Shown in pieces: positions 41,743 to 50,365 of a stretch of 64,000 nt of DNA. The position numbers and the translations under genes were made by a program. A model generated the notes under the pieces. It saw only the letters and a program-made list of their open reading frames with translations, searched no databases and was not told the DNA's origin. Each line of letters begins with the position of its first letter. The first letter of the stretch is position 1. Source of the stretch: Ardenticatenaceae bacterium (GTDB lineage Bacteria > Chloroflexota > Anaerolineae > Promineifilales > Promineifilaceae); the NCBI GenBank assembly GCA_020634565.1, contig JACKBN010000011.1, positions 1-64,000 of the forward strand, in the 5' to 3' direction.

Positions 41743-43774
41743 CATGCCGCAAGGCCGCAACCGGGTCCAGGCGGGCGGCGCGGGCGGCGGGGTAAAGGCC
41801 AGCCACGATGCCGATGAAGGCGGCAAACGCCAGCGAACCTAACGCTAACCAGGGCGGCACCACCGAGAGCTGGCCAATGCCGGTAATCCCCTCAGCAATG
41901 AGGAAGCGGTGGCCAATCCAGTCCACCAATCGCCCCAACAGCGTGCCAAAAATGAGGCCGAAGAAGCCGCCCAGCAGCCCCAACATCGCCGCTTCTACCG
42001 TAAACAGCGCCCGAATTTCACCAGCCGACGCGCCCAGCGCCTTGAGCACACCAATCTCGCGGGTGCGCTCGTAAATGGCCATCATCATCGTATTGGCCAC
42101 GCCGAGGGCGGCAACCAGCAGTGCTAGCCCGCCCACGGAGCCGAGCAGCGCCTGCATCAGCCCCAGCACCTGGTTGGCGACGTTCAAAATTGCTTCCAGT
42201 GATTGCGTTTGCAGGCCGAGCTCTTCGATTTGGATGGAAACGGCCGTAATCGCCCCCAAATCCGTCGTTTGCACCGTTAGGCCATTGTACCCTTCCGTCT
42301 GCAAAATGTTCGGCTCGTTGTACCACCAGGCCAGAATTGCTTCTCGCTCCGCCAAGCCAAGATCAATGGCACTGCTGCTAAAACTATCTCGCACGCCGAT
42401 GATTTCGCTGGGAAACGTTTCCGTCTCGCCGCGCGGCAATTGAACAATCAAGGATAGGTTTTGTCCAAGCAGGTCGTCGTAGGTTTGGCCATCGGCGAGC
42501 AGTGAATCAGCTAGACCGCGCACTAGCACCACGCCGTCGTTCCCCTGGTCGCCCAATTCTACGCCCGCCACTGGGTCTGTTTGGCCGCCAAAGCTAAACT
42601 GGCGCTCCTCTGAATCGGCAATGCGGATGGGCAGCGAAGTGTCGCCGTAAGCGAGGGCAATGTCAATGCCGAAGGGTAGCCCCAGCTCCGGCGTGACGCT
42701 GACAACATCCGGCAGCTGTTCAATTTGGGCGACTAGTTCTGGGGTGATGGGTGTTTGCGGCGACGGCGCGGCAAACGGGTCAAAGGCGTCTGGTTCGTTG
42801 TAAACGGGGCGGACGAACAAGTTTTCCAGGCCGATGCTCTCGAAGTTGCGCTGCACTTCGCGCTGCACGCCCACGCCAAAGGAAACCATCGCCACCAGGG
42901 TGACAATGCCGATGAGCACGCCACCAGCGGTGAGCACGTTGCGCACCGGGCGGCGGCGCAGGTTGCTCAGCGCTTGGCGGATGATGTCGCTAAATTGGAG
43001 TCCAACCCCTACCCCCTCCCTAGCCCTCCCCCTGGTAGGGGGAGGGAACAAGAGCTCCCTCTCCCTTGAGGGAGAGGGTTGGGGTGAGGGTGCCTTGATT
43101 TCTTCTACAATGTGCCCATCCCGCAGCTTGACAATGCGGTCGGCGTAGGCGGCGACTTCGTCGTCGTGGGTGACAACGATGAGGGTGATGCCTTGCTCCC
43201 GATTGAGCTCCTTGAGCAGCGCCATCACCTCTTCGCCCGTTTTGGAGTCCAGGTTGCCGGTGGGTTCGTCAGCCAAAATCAGGCTGGGATTGTGGATGAG
43301 GGCGCGGGCAACGGCCGTTCGCTGTTGCTCGCCCCCGGAAAGTTCGGTGGGGTAATGGTCCAGCCGGTGACCCAGCCCCACTTTTTCTAGCAGCGCTTTG
43401 GCCCGCGCTTCCCGCTCTGCCAGGCTGACGCCGGACAGCATGAGGGGGATGGCCACGTTTTCAACGGCCGTTAAGCGAGGTAGCAAATTAAAACTCTGAA
43501 AAATGAAGCCGATGCGCTGGCGGCGGTGCAGCGTGCGCTCTGCTTCGGTGGCGGTGTGTAGGGCGGTGCCGTTCAGCCACAGCTCGCCGGTGGAGGGCCG
43601 GTCCAGCCCGCCCAGCAGGTTGAGTAAGGTCGATTTACCAGAGCCGGACGGGCCAACCAGCGCTACAAATTCGCCCGGCTCAATAGCTAAATCGACGCCG
43701 CGCAGCGCCTGCACGTCCATACCGCCGCGCTCAAATTGGCGGGCGAGGTTGGTTAGTTTGATTGGATCAGTCAT
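41738..43774 (-). CDS. MacB-like ABC transporter, ATPase-permease fusion
   Basis: This 678-aa protein joins a LolD/MacB-type ATPase (about 1-225: Walker A GPSGSGKST, signature LSGGEQQRTAVARAL, Walker B LILADEPTGNLD) to a MacB-type permease (one helix, a large outer domain, three helices ending AALRHE). The linker near residues 228-260 (KAPSPQPSPSRERELL ...) is translated from an intergenic-type palindromic repeat at 43000-43095. MacB-class pumps export peptides, lipids or drugs with mechanical transmission, usually with a membrane-fusion partner; none is adjacent. Downstream is the LolA-like gene's repeat. Confidence 0.9.
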   Translation of the reverse strand: MTDPIKLTNLARQFERGGMDVQALRGVDLAIEPGEFVALVGPSGSGKSTLLNLLGGLDRPSTGELWLNGTALHTATEAERTLHRRQRIGFIFQSFNLLPRLTAVENVAIPLMLSGVSLAEREARAKALLEKVGLGHRLDHYPTELSGGEQQRTAVARALIHNPSLILADEPTGNLDSKTGEEVMALLKELNREQGITLIVVTHDDEVAAYADRIVKLRDGHIVEEIKAPSPQPSPSRERELLFPPPTRGRAREGVGVGLQFSDIIRQALSNLRRRPVRNVLTAGGVLIGIVTLVAMVSFGVGVQREVQRNFESIGLENLFVRPVYNEPDAFDPFAAPSPQTPITPELVAQIEQLPDVVSVTPELGLPFGIDIALAYGDTSLPIRIADSEERQFSFGGQTDPVAGVELGDQGNDGVVLVRGLADSLLADGQTYDDLLGQNLSLIVQLPRGETETFPSEIIGVRDSFSSSAIDLGLAEREAILAWWYNEPNILQTEGYNGLTVQTTDLGAITAVSIQIEELGLQTQSLEAILNVANQVLGLMQALLGSVGGLALLVAALGVANTMMMAIYERTREIGVLKALGASAGEIRALFTVEAAMLGLLGGFFGLIFGTLLGRLVDWIGHRFLIAEGITGIGQLSVVPPWLALGSLAFAAFIGIVAGLYPAARAARLDPVAALRHE
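43000..43095. repeat. CCCTCACCCC-type palindromic repeat inside the MacB gene
   Basis: TACCCCCTCCCTAGCC, a GGTAGGGGGAGGG stretch, TCCCTCTCCCTTGAGGG and GAGAGGGTTGGGGTGAGGG make nested inverted repeats. This type of element is normally intergenic in many bacteria. Here it is open in frame and encodes a Pro/Ser/Arg-rich linker. Confidence 0.85.
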
Positions 43775-43784
43775 GGGGATTCGG

Positions 43785-43872
43785 TGGTCGGTAATCCGTA
43801 ATCAGTGGTCGGTAATCGGTCTGATTTTGCTCAAACCGATTACCGTTTACGGATTACCGATTACGGTTTACT
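43785..43872. repeat. Large GGTCGGTAATCGG palindrome
   Basis: CGTAATCAGTGGTCGGTAATCGG meets CCGATTACCGTTTACGGATT around a CTGATTTTGCTCAAA centre, giving a long imperfect palindrome between the LolA-like and MacB-like genes. The last units overlap the LolA-like stop codon. Confidence 0.75.
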
Positions 43873-45034
43873 GGAGCGATTCCGCGATGGCCAGCGCTTC
43901 TTCGCCGGTCAGGTCGCCGCCGATCCAGTATTGGATTTCGCCTTCGGACCAGTTGAGCAGCGTACGGCCGTCTGCTTCATCGGTGTACAACATGCCCGCA
44001 ACACCACGGACGGTGACGCTTTCGCCGCCCTCATCGGGGGTCAGGTTTACGTCGGTGCGGCCCTGGGCAATGGTGAAGGAACGGCCGTTGGGCAGCCCAT
44101 ACCGCTCCACAATCGCCCCGCGCACATTGGTGGTCTCCCGCAGCGTTGCCTCGTCGGGCAGGCTGGTGGGGGAAAGCAGGTCAAAATCTGGCTCGACGGC
44201 GGCTGCCTCTTCCAGTTCATCCATTTCTGGCAGCTCGATGTCGGCCGCATCGATCACCGTCGCTCCTTCGGGAATGGTGAAGGTGAAGACAGCATCGTCG
44301 ATGCCCTGGTTGAGCTCCAGGAAGGTGGCGCGCGCCACGCCAGAGCCAATGGCTCCGCCCACGTACTCAACGCCAACCGGCGCACTGTCGCCGTCACGCA
44401 GCCAGACGTTGAGCAGGCCGCCCGCCGCGCGCACTTCTTCCGGCATTTGCTCGGGGATGGGAATGAGGCGGACGGTGTTCACATTGCTGTTACCAATCAC
44501 GTCAGAGCCAGCTCGTTCAGCCGTGAAATACTCCAGCAGCTTGGCGACGGCTTCTTCCGACGTTTCCGGCATTGCTTCTTCGTCGAATTCGCCTTCAAAA
44601 TCATCCATGTCGTGGTCGAATTCCTGCCCCGCCATCTCTTCGGCGATGCGCGCGTACAGCTCCTCAAACTGGCCGGTCAGCACCACGTTTTCAGCTGGGT
44701 TCCAGACCCAGAACTGGGTGCCGTCGCTTACGGCAATGGTGCCGATGAGGTCAGCTTCTTCCGCCGTTAGCACCTCCACGCGGAAGGCAGGTTCGCCGTT
44801 GGGGCCAGCGTCCAGGCGGCCCCACGCTTCGACGGTGCCGCTCATGGCGTTGTCTGGAATGTCCAGCGACACTTCCACGATGGCGTGGCCGTCGGTGATG
44901 GTTTGGCTGGTTTCCAAAGATTGCACCAGCAAATCTTCGGCGGTAGGAATGACAAAGGCTCCGATGGCAACGGCCGTTCCGGCCAACACCACCAGCGCCA
45001 GTAAAATACTCAAAAATCGTTTTCTTGAATTCAT
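43868..45034 (-). CDS. Exported LolA/DUF4367-like protein
   Basis: This 388-aa protein has an N-terminal membrane or signal segment (RFLSILLALVVLAGTAVAIGAFV), a central beta-rich part (GTVEAWGRLD ... FRVEVLTAEEADLIG ... DGTQFWVWNP) resembling LolA/RseB-type folds, an acidic insertion, and a C-terminal DUF4367-like end (LNWSEGEIQYWIGGDLTGEEALAIAESL). Such proteins sit outside the membrane and are often linked to sigma-factor control or lipid handling. It lies upstream of the MacB-like pump in the same direction, so they may act together. Confidence 0.75.
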   Translation of the reverse strand: MNSRKRFLSILLALVVLAGTAVAIGAFVIPTAEDLLVQSLETSQTITDGHAIVEVSLDIPDNAMSGTVEAWGRLDAGPNGEPAFRVEVLTAEEADLIGTIAVSDGTQFWVWNPAENVVLTGQFEELYARIAEEMAGQEFDHDMDDFEGEFDEEAMPETSEEAVAKLLEYFTAERAGSDVIGNSNVNTVRLIPIPEQMPEEVRAAGGLLNVWLRDGDSAPVGVEYVGGAIGSGVARATFLELNQGIDDAVFTFTIPEGATVIDAADIELPEMDELEEAAAVEPDFDLLSPTSLPDEATLRETTNVRGAIVERYGLPNGRSFTIAQGRTDVNLTPDEGGESVTVRGVAGMLYTDEADGRTLLNWSEGEIQYWIGGDLTGEEALAIAESLQ

Positions 45035-45186
45035 AATTTTTTTAACTCCGTTAAAACAACTCCCACTAAGTCATGGTTTTGCGTAATCATTCGTCTAAAC
45101 ACCATGCTTGCTTTGATTGTGACATGAAAAATGGCGGAGATGACTGACGGTACGGCCGTTCTCATTCGCCACTTAGAAAGCTAGCC

Positions 45187-45239
45187 GTAGCCGCGGATTC
45201 TTTCCGCGAGTGAGGTGCGCGGAAAGAATCCGCGGCTAC
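45187..45239. repeat. 22-bp perfect inverted repeat (GTAGCCGCGG element)
   Basis: Arms 45187-45208 and 45218-45239 (GTAGCCGCGGATTCTTTCCG plus CG and its exact complement) flank a 9-nt loop. A collapsed version of the same element, GTAGCCGCGG / CCGCGGCTAC, lies at 50322-50348. It sits upstream of the nitroreductase gene. It looks like a REP- or MITE-like palindrome. Confidence 0.85.
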
Positions 45240-45299
45240 AAGGTTGCCTGTGCTTCCTGCCTGCGCCACAATTACGATACTAACTTAGGAGATTTCACC

Positions 45300-46079
45300 A
45301 TGGACATTTTAGACAGCATCAAACAACATCGCTCCATCCGTGCTTACAAGCCAGATCCCGTGCCCGAGGATCTGCTAAACGAGATTTTGGCGGCGGGCAT
45401 CCGCGCTTCGTCGTCGGGCAATATGCAGACGTATTCGATTATTGTGACGCGCGACCGGGCGCTGCGCGAGCGGCTGTACGAGCCGCACATGGAGCAAAAC
45501 ATGGTGCTCGATGCGCCGGTGCTGCTCACCTTCTGCGCCGATTTCCACCGGATGCGCCGCTGGGTCAAGCTCAGCAACGCGCCGGATAACTTTGACAACT
45601 TCATGAGCTTCATGATTGCCACGATTGACGCCGTGCTGGTGTCGCAAAACGTGGCGCTGGCGGCCGAAGCGCGCGGGCTGGGCATTTGCTACATGGGCAG
45701 CACCCTGGCCAACTGCGACCAAATCGGCGAGATTTTGGAGCTGCCGCCGAATGTGGTGCCCGTGGCGGGCTTCTCGCTGGGCTATCCGGCCGAAGATCCT
45801 GCGCCGCGTGACCGTTTGCCGCTGGAAGGGCTGGTGCATCAAGAGACGTATCGCGCTTATAGCGACGCCGAAATTGTGGAGATCTACGAGGAGCGCAACG
45901 TGAAAGGGTGGGCGCGGTATATGACGTTTCCGCGCCTGCGGCAGATGGTAGAGGAATCGGGAGTAGAAAATCTGGCGCAGATTTACACGACGGTGAAGTA
46001 CACGCGTGAGTCGCACCAGGAATTTTCGCAGCGGGTGTTAGCTTATTTGCAAGCCCAATCGTTTATGAACAACGGATAA
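45300..46079 (+). CDS. Nitroreductase-family (FMN) oxidoreductase
   Basis: This 259-aa NfsA/FRP-like nitroreductase reduces nitro compounds or flavins with NAD(P)H and FMN. Visible marks are HRSIRAYKPDPVPEDLL (FMN phosphate contact), ASSSGNMQTYSIIV, the central SQNVALAAEARGLGICYMGS and the C-terminal VPVAGFSLGYPAEDPAPRDRL. The start is at 45300, with TTAGGAG upstream; a longer frame runs back through the upstream palindrome and is not used. It is a single gene. Confidence 0.93.
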   Translation: MDILDSIKQHRSIRAYKPDPVPEDLLNEILAAGIRASSSGNMQTYSIIVTRDRALRERLYEPHMEQNMVLDAPVLLTFCADFHRMRRWVKLSNAPDNFDNFMSFMIATIDAVLVSQNVALAAEARGLGICYMGSTLANCDQIGEILELPPNVVPVAGFSLGYPAEDPAPRDRLPLEGLVHQETYRAYSDAEIVEIYEERNVKGWARYMTFPRLRQMVEESGVENLAQIYTTVKYTRESHQEFSQRVLAYLQAQSFMNNG

Positions 46080-46084
46080 TCAAA

Positions 46085-46127
46085 AACGGGACACTGGTCA
46101 ACACAGATTTGCACTGATTTTTAGCTT
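46085..46127. repeat. GGGACACTG...ACACAGATT repeat, copy 1
   Basis: ACGGGACACTGGTCAACACA, then GATTTGCACTGATTTTTAGC. Copy 2 at 50262-50303 matches it at most positions. Both follow directly after a gene's stop codon. Confidence 0.7.
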
Positions 46128-46176
46128 ATTATGCGTGTGAATTAGTTTCCTGTTTACAAAGAATAGCGGACAGATT

Positions 46177-47403
46177 GTGCAAGAAGAGTTAGCAGCCATT
46201 TGGCGGGAAATTGAAGAAACGGCCGTTTCCGCCAACCTCGACCCCACAAAATTTACCGATACGCACCGGGAGATTGTGGCGCAGATTGTGGCTTTTTTGC
46301 AGACGCCGCTCCCGACTGTGCCTGAAGCTGAACCCGACGGCTGGCGCAGTTGGCTGCCGCTGGGCAAAAACGGGAATGGCAAACGGCCGTCTTCCCTGAA
46401 ACCACCTGCCCCGATCATCATCTGCGGCGAGCCGGGCACGGGCAAAACCACCTTCCTCAACGTGCTGGACGTGGTGCTGCGCCGCCGCTTCGAATTGCCA
46501 GACAACATCCAGCCGGTGATGCACAAGGGTGAGCATGATTATCCGGTGACGAAGCGGTTGCTGAACGGCCGTCCCATCAGCCTGCTTTCTGTGAAAAAGT
46601 GGGATGATTTGCTGCACTTCTACGCCTGGGATCGCCAGACGCACGGGCTGGTTGCCGCCGATCGCGCCGCGTTTGTGCGCGAGGTGCTGCTGCCGATGCG
46701 CCTCATCTTTGCCGATGAGGTGGAGATGACGGGTTACTCGCCCACGCTGCCGATTTTGGCGCAGCACGGGCTGTTGGTGATTGGCAGCTCGAACCAGACG
46801 CGCTTTACCCAGCTGGAAGAGCGGGAAGTGCCGCCCCACACCTACATTTTTGCCGGCGTGGATTTGCGCGCAGGCAGCCCGGCAGAGGCCGTGGTGCAGC
46901 CAGATGATCCAGGTTGGGAGATGTTTGACTGGCTGCAAATGGAGCCAGTGCAGCGATTTGAACAGCTCACTTACCAGCAGCAGCGGCGGGATGAGGTGCG
47001 GTTTGTGCGGCTGGATTTTGGAACGGCCGTTCATGCCCCCTTGCTGGAAAACGACTGGGCCACGTTCCTCCAAACATTGCCCCACCAACCTGATGAACCA
47101 CTCATCTTTTTGTTGGACAATTTTTCGCTGGAGATTTTGCGCACGGATTACAATGCGATCATTCGGTTTGTGTCGCTGTTTGATTTGATTGAGCAGCAGG
47201 GGATCGGGGTGTTGGTGCGTAACCAGTACGGCCCGGCGGAACTGTCTCGCGAGGCGCTCAGCCATATGAAAATTACTATTTATGCAGCGCGCGGTGTGCC
47301 AGAACCGATTAAAGTAAGAACGGCCGTTGGCATCGACCGCTGTATTTCACGTATTGGTCAGGCCGGGCACACAGCCCACCGCTTGCTCAACTTACCTGTT
47401 TGA
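46177..47403 (+). CDS. AFG1/ZapE-like AAA ATPase, divergent
   Basis: This 408-aa ATPase has Walker A GEPGTGKTTF (about residue 88), Walker B RLIFADEVEMTGY, sensor 1 VIGSSNQTRF and REVPPHTYIFAGVDLR. The order and spacing recall AFG1/ZapE, where the equivalent strands read FDEF and TSN, but the N-terminal and C-terminal parts differ, and the gene is longer than ZapE (about 375 aa). It starts with GTG at 46177. Family members stabilise division rings or help degrade misfolded membrane proteins; here the role is open. It overlaps the convergent YcaQ-like gene by 17 bp. Confidence 0.7.
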   Translation: MQEELAAIWREIEETAVSANLDPTKFTDTHREIVAQIVAFLQTPLPTVPEAEPDGWRSWLPLGKNGNGKRPSSLKPPAPIIICGEPGTGKTTFLNVLDVVLRRRFELPDNIQPVMHKGEHDYPVTKRLLNGRPISLLSVKKWDDLLHFYAWDRQTHGLVAADRAAFVREVLLPMRLIFADEVEMTGYSPTLPILAQHGLLVIGSSNQTRFTQLEEREVPPHTYIFAGVDLRAGSPAEAVVQPDDPGWEMFDWLQMEPVQRFEQLTYQQQRRDEVRFVRLDFGTAVHAPLLENDWATFLQTLPHQPDEPLIFLLDNFSLEILRTDYNAIIRFVSLFDLIEQQGIGVLVRNQYGPAELSREALSHMKITIYAARGVPEPIKVRTAVGIDRCISRIGQAGHTAHRLLNLPV

Positions 47404-48613
47404 GCGCCACCCAACCATCCGGCACATTGCCCCATTCAATTTGTTTGGCCCCTAAAAATTTAGCCAGCGAGGTGACACTCTGGCCGATTTCGCGCACCGT
47501 TTTTTTGTAGGCGGGCGCGTTCGGTTCGGCATAGACGTTGTGGATGTGCAGCGTTTTGGTTTTGCGGTCCATTTTGGGATCGATGCGGCCGATGAGTTGG
47601 TCGCCGTACAAAATGGGCAGGACGTAATAGCCGTATTCCCGCTTGGCGGCAGGCACGTAAATTTCAATGCGGAAGTAAAAATCCCACAGCGCTTCGGTAC
47701 GGTCCCGGTCGCAGATGAGGTTGTCGAAGGGGGAGAGCAGGGTGGTGCGCGGCTGCCAATCGCCAGCCTGGATTTGTTGCAGCAGCGGCAGGTCGTGAGC
47801 GTGTAGGTAGTAGGCTTCGTTGGGCAATTCGGCCACCGTTACCGGGATGAGAATTTCTTCTTTGACAAGCTGCTTGAGAACGGCCGTTAACCCCGGATAC
47901 ATGCCGCGCGTGTAATGGATTTTGATCTGCTTTTCCGTGGCCGCGCCGAGTGCGCGAATCGCCTTTTGCGCCGCAAAGCGACATGCTTGTTTAGCCGTCC
48001 ATTCTTCCTGCGGTGTTTCGTCAGGCCAGAACTGTTCGGCCAGCCCCCATTTGCGCTGGTTGCCCACGCGCTCCACTGTGAGAATTTCCCCGTTGGTCCA
48101 CAAATAATCGAGGATGACACCCACGAAACGGCCGCTTGACCAGCGTGATTCGTAGCGCATGTGGTCTTCCGTTTCAATGTCGCGCGAGAACAGCGGCCCT
48201 TCTTGTCGCAGCCGATCCATGATGTGATCTTTGAGATCGATAATGCCGGGATGCTCATCGAACCATTTTTGGTATCGGGCGGCGCGGCGTTTATCTTCGC
48301 GGCGCTGGCGCATGCCCCAGGCAAACAAGGGATATTCCTCGGTGAGCACCATCGAGGCGGCGTGCGCCCAATATTCAAAAAGTGCTTTGTCTTCCCAGCG
48401 CAATGTTTCCAGCTCCGCTTCGTCAAAATTGCCCAGGCGGCTCCACAACACCAGCAGATGGGTGCGCTCCACGGCGCGGATGGGGTCTAGCTGCACGCAG
48501 CCCAAATCCCGAATGGCGTCGAGCATGGCGGGCGTTTCTTTTTTGCTGAGGTGCTGGCGGGTGATGGCCAAGCGGCGCAAATCCTGGCGGGTGATGGTGA
48601 GTTGGGCAGTCAT
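47387..48613 (-). CDS. YcaQ/AlkX-like winged-helix DNA glycosylase family protein
   Basis: This 408-aa protein of the HTH_42 (YcaQ/AlkZ-like) family includes glycosylases that unhook interstrand cross-links. The N-terminal LAITRQHLSKK ... LGCVQLDPIRAVERTHLLVLWSRLG, the winged-helix stretch and the C-terminal LLSPFDNLICDRDRTEALWDFYFRIE ending IGRIDPKMDRKTK are typical. The Q-x-D type catalytic motif appears as CVQLDPI. It is a single minus-strand gene, convergent with the AFG1-like gene. Confidence 0.9.
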   Translation of the reverse strand: MTAQLTITRQDLRRLAITRQHLSKKETPAMLDAIRDLGCVQLDPIRAVERTHLLVLWSRLGNFDEAELETLRWEDKALFEYWAHAASMVLTEEYPLFAWGMRQRREDKRRAARYQKWFDEHPGIIDLKDHIMDRLRQEGPLFSRDIETEDHMRYESRWSSGRFVGVILDYLWTNGEILTVERVGNQRKWGLAEQFWPDETPQEEWTAKQACRFAAQKAIRALGAATEKQIKIHYTRGMYPGLTAVLKQLVKEEILIPVTVAELPNEAYYLHAHDLPLLQQIQAGDWQPRTTLLSPFDNLICDRDRTEALWDFYFRIEIYVPAAKREYGYYVLPILYGDQLIGRIDPKMDRKTKTLHIHNVYAEPNAPAYKKTVREIGQSVTSLAKFLGAKQIEWGNVPDGWVALKQVS

Positions 48614-48625
48614 CGGTTGCTCCTT

Positions 48626-48825
48626 TTTTACCGCGGAGAGCGCGGAGGACGCTGAGAAAAAGAATAATGAATTATACGTGGGGAATCGACTTGGAACAAA
48701 TGTTCGCAGATGCGCGTCACGGTTTTTCAGTAGTCTAACTTCTAAAATGAATGGGACGCAGATTGACGCAGATGACGCAGATTTTTCTTATTAATCCGCG
48801 TTTTCTGCGTTCATCCGCGTCCTAT
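48626..48825. repeat. CCGCGGAGAGCGCGGAG and GACGCAGATTGACGCAGAT repeats
   Basis: Unit one is at 48630-48660. Unit two is at 48753-48822, where GACGCAGATTGACGCAGATG faces CCGCGTTTTCTGCGTTCATC and forms an imperfect palindrome. They fill most of the 290-bp gap between the divergent YcaQ-like and sigma-factor genes. I see no clear promoter for the sigma gene. Confidence 0.65.
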
Positions 48826-48906
48826 TGCTTGAAAACTGAAAAACCCTGAGATACGCATGTTTTACCAAAATGGAACCAATCGTAGAGAACGGGGTATTGT
48901 AGGGTG

Positions 48907-49488
48907 ATGGCACGTTCTGGAACGAGTGAGATTGCCACCGCAGAGGCAACTTTAATCCGGCAGGCCCGCCGAGGGGATGCTGCTGCCTGGGAAACGCTGG
49001 TGCGCCAGCATCAGGAGGCGGTGTTCCGGCTGGGGTACCTGCTCCTGCGCACCCCTGCCGAGGCGGAGGATGTGGCGCAGGAGGCGTTTGTGCGGGCGTT
49101 TTTGGCGCTGGATTCGTTTGATGAGGAACGGCCGTTCCGACCGTGGCTGCTGCAAATTACGCGCAATCTGGCCAAGAACCGGCTGCGCAGCTTGTCGCGC
49201 TATTGGCAGATGGTAAAGCGGTGGTGGGGGGAACAGGATACGGCCGTTACCGTCACATCGGTCCGGCCAGATGAATCGGCCCAACTGTGGCAGGCGGTGC
49301 AGCAACTGCGCCCCAAAGCGCAGGAGGTCATCTACCTGCGCTACTTTTTAGAGCTGTCGGAGGTGGAAACGGCTGAGGCATTAGGCATTCCTCCCGGCAC
49401 GGTGAAATCGCGCTTGCATCGGGCGTTGCAGCAGCTGAAGCTGGTGATTGAGCTGGATTTTGCGGAATTGAAAGAAGTCATTGAGTAA
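48907..49488 (+). CDS. ECF sigma factor
   Basis: This 193-aa sigma-70-family factor of the ECF group has region 2 in FRLGYLLLRTPAEAEDVAQEAFVRAFLAL and DEERPFRPWLLQITRNLAKNRLR, and region 4 in LRPKAQEVIYLRYFLELSEV with the helix-turn-helix TAEALGIPPGTVKSRLHRAL. The start may be the ATG at 48907 or a GTG one codon earlier. Three ACGGCCGT-type motifs occur in it. The next two genes (DUF4367-like membrane protein, cytochrome c) follow in the same direction and are probable co-transcribed partners. Confidence 0.94.
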   Translation: MARSGTSEIATAEATLIRQARRGDAAAWETLVRQHQEAVFRLGYLLLRTPAEAEDVAQEAFVRAFLALDSFDEERPFRPWLLQITRNLAKNRLRSLSRYWQMVKRWWGEQDTAVTVTSVRPDESAQLWQAVQQLRPKAQEVIYLRYFLELSEVETAEALGIPPGTVKSRLHRALQQLKLVIELDFAELKEVIE

Positions 49489-49507
49489 CTGAGTAATTGG
49501 GTAATTG

Positions 49508-50260
49508 ATGGACGAGATGAACAGTTCGTTTGAGAAGCAGGTGCAGCAGTGGGTGGCAGCGTTTGACTATCCGCCGACGCCGGATATTGCGGGTGGCGTA
49601 CGGCCGTTGCCGACCCAATCGACCCCGCAAAAAGGGCAGCCCAACCGACGACTGGCCTGGGTGGTGGTGTTGCTGCTGCTGGCGGCGAGTTTGCTGGCGG
49701 TGCCGAGCGTACGCGCTGCGATTGTTGAGGTTTTGCGGGCGGGCGGCATCACCATTTTTGTGGGTGAGGAAGCGGCCGTTGACGAGATTCCGCCGCTGCT
49801 GAATGAACAGCTGCCCGCGTTTACGGAGCCAATCACGCTGGATGAGGCGGTGGCGCGCTTCCCCGACGTGCAACTACCCACGGAACTGCCGTTGCCAGAT
49901 GATGTTTTGCTGCATGAGGTGGAGCGGGGAGATACGGCCGTTATCTTCCTCTGGCGCGACGAAGCGGACCCGCAGCAAATCGCGTTGAGCTTGTACCAGA
50001 TCAACGTGGCGCAGTATGCCTACAAAGGGGCAGAGCGTCTGGCAGATACAGAAGTAAACGGTAACCGAGCCTTTTGGATTGAGGGGTCACATTACTTTTA
50101 TTTGCAACAGGGCAACTGGCAGGAATGGGCCTTTCTAGCAGGCAGCACGCTGGTTTGGTGGGATGGCGCGGTAACTTTTCGGTTGGAAGGAGCCGCGTCG
50201 CTGGCGGACGCGCTACGAATCGCTGAATCTTTACAGCCTGTTGGGCAAGAAAATGAATAA
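49508..50260 (+). CDS. Membrane protein with DUF4367-like domain, probable anti-sigma partner
   Basis: This 250-aa protein has a cytoplasmic N-terminus of about 45 residues, one membrane helix (LAWVVVLLLLAASLLAVPSV), and an outer domain ending with the DUF4367-type WDGAVTFRLEGAASLADALR. Position right after an ECF sigma gene and a single helix suit an anti-sigma or sensor role. A zinc anti-sigma HxxxCxxC motif is not seen, so the inference rests on context. The 19-bp gap to the sigma gene is a TAATTGGGTAATTG repeat unit. Confidence 0.75.
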   Translation: MDEMNSSFEKQVQQWVAAFDYPPTPDIAGGVRPLPTQSTPQKGQPNRRLAWVVVLLLLAASLLAVPSVRAAIVEVLRAGGITIFVGEEAAVDEIPPLLNEQLPAFTEPITLDEAVARFPDVQLPTELPLPDDVLLHEVERGDTAVIFLWRDEADPQQIALSLYQINVAQYAYKGAERLADTEVNGNRAFWIEGSHYFYLQQGNWQEWAFLAGSTLVWWDGAVTFRLEGAASLADALRIAESLQPVGQENE

Positions 50261-50261
50261 A

Positions 50262-50348
50262 AATGGGACACTGATAAACACAGATTGACACTGATTTTGG
50301 CTTGCCTGTCTGTGGTTTACCGTAGCCGCGGATTCTTTCCGCGGCTAC
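50262..50348. repeat. GGGACACTG repeat, copy 2, and short GTAGCCGCGG element
   Basis: ATGGGACACTGATAAACACA / GATTGACACTGATTTTGGC (50264-50302) matches the unit at 46085. It is followed at 50322-50348 by GTAGCCGCGG-ATTCTTT-CCGCGGCTAC, a 10-bp inverted repeat related to the 22-bp element at 45187. Confidence 0.75.
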
Positions 50349-50365
50349 GAAGAGAGGAGTTTGTG

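Noticed and set aside
43503..45086. A 527-codon plus-strand frame, rich in Ser/Thr
   Set aside because: It is antisense to the MacB-like and LolA-like genes, whose proteins are clearly recognisable; composition is that of a shadow frame.
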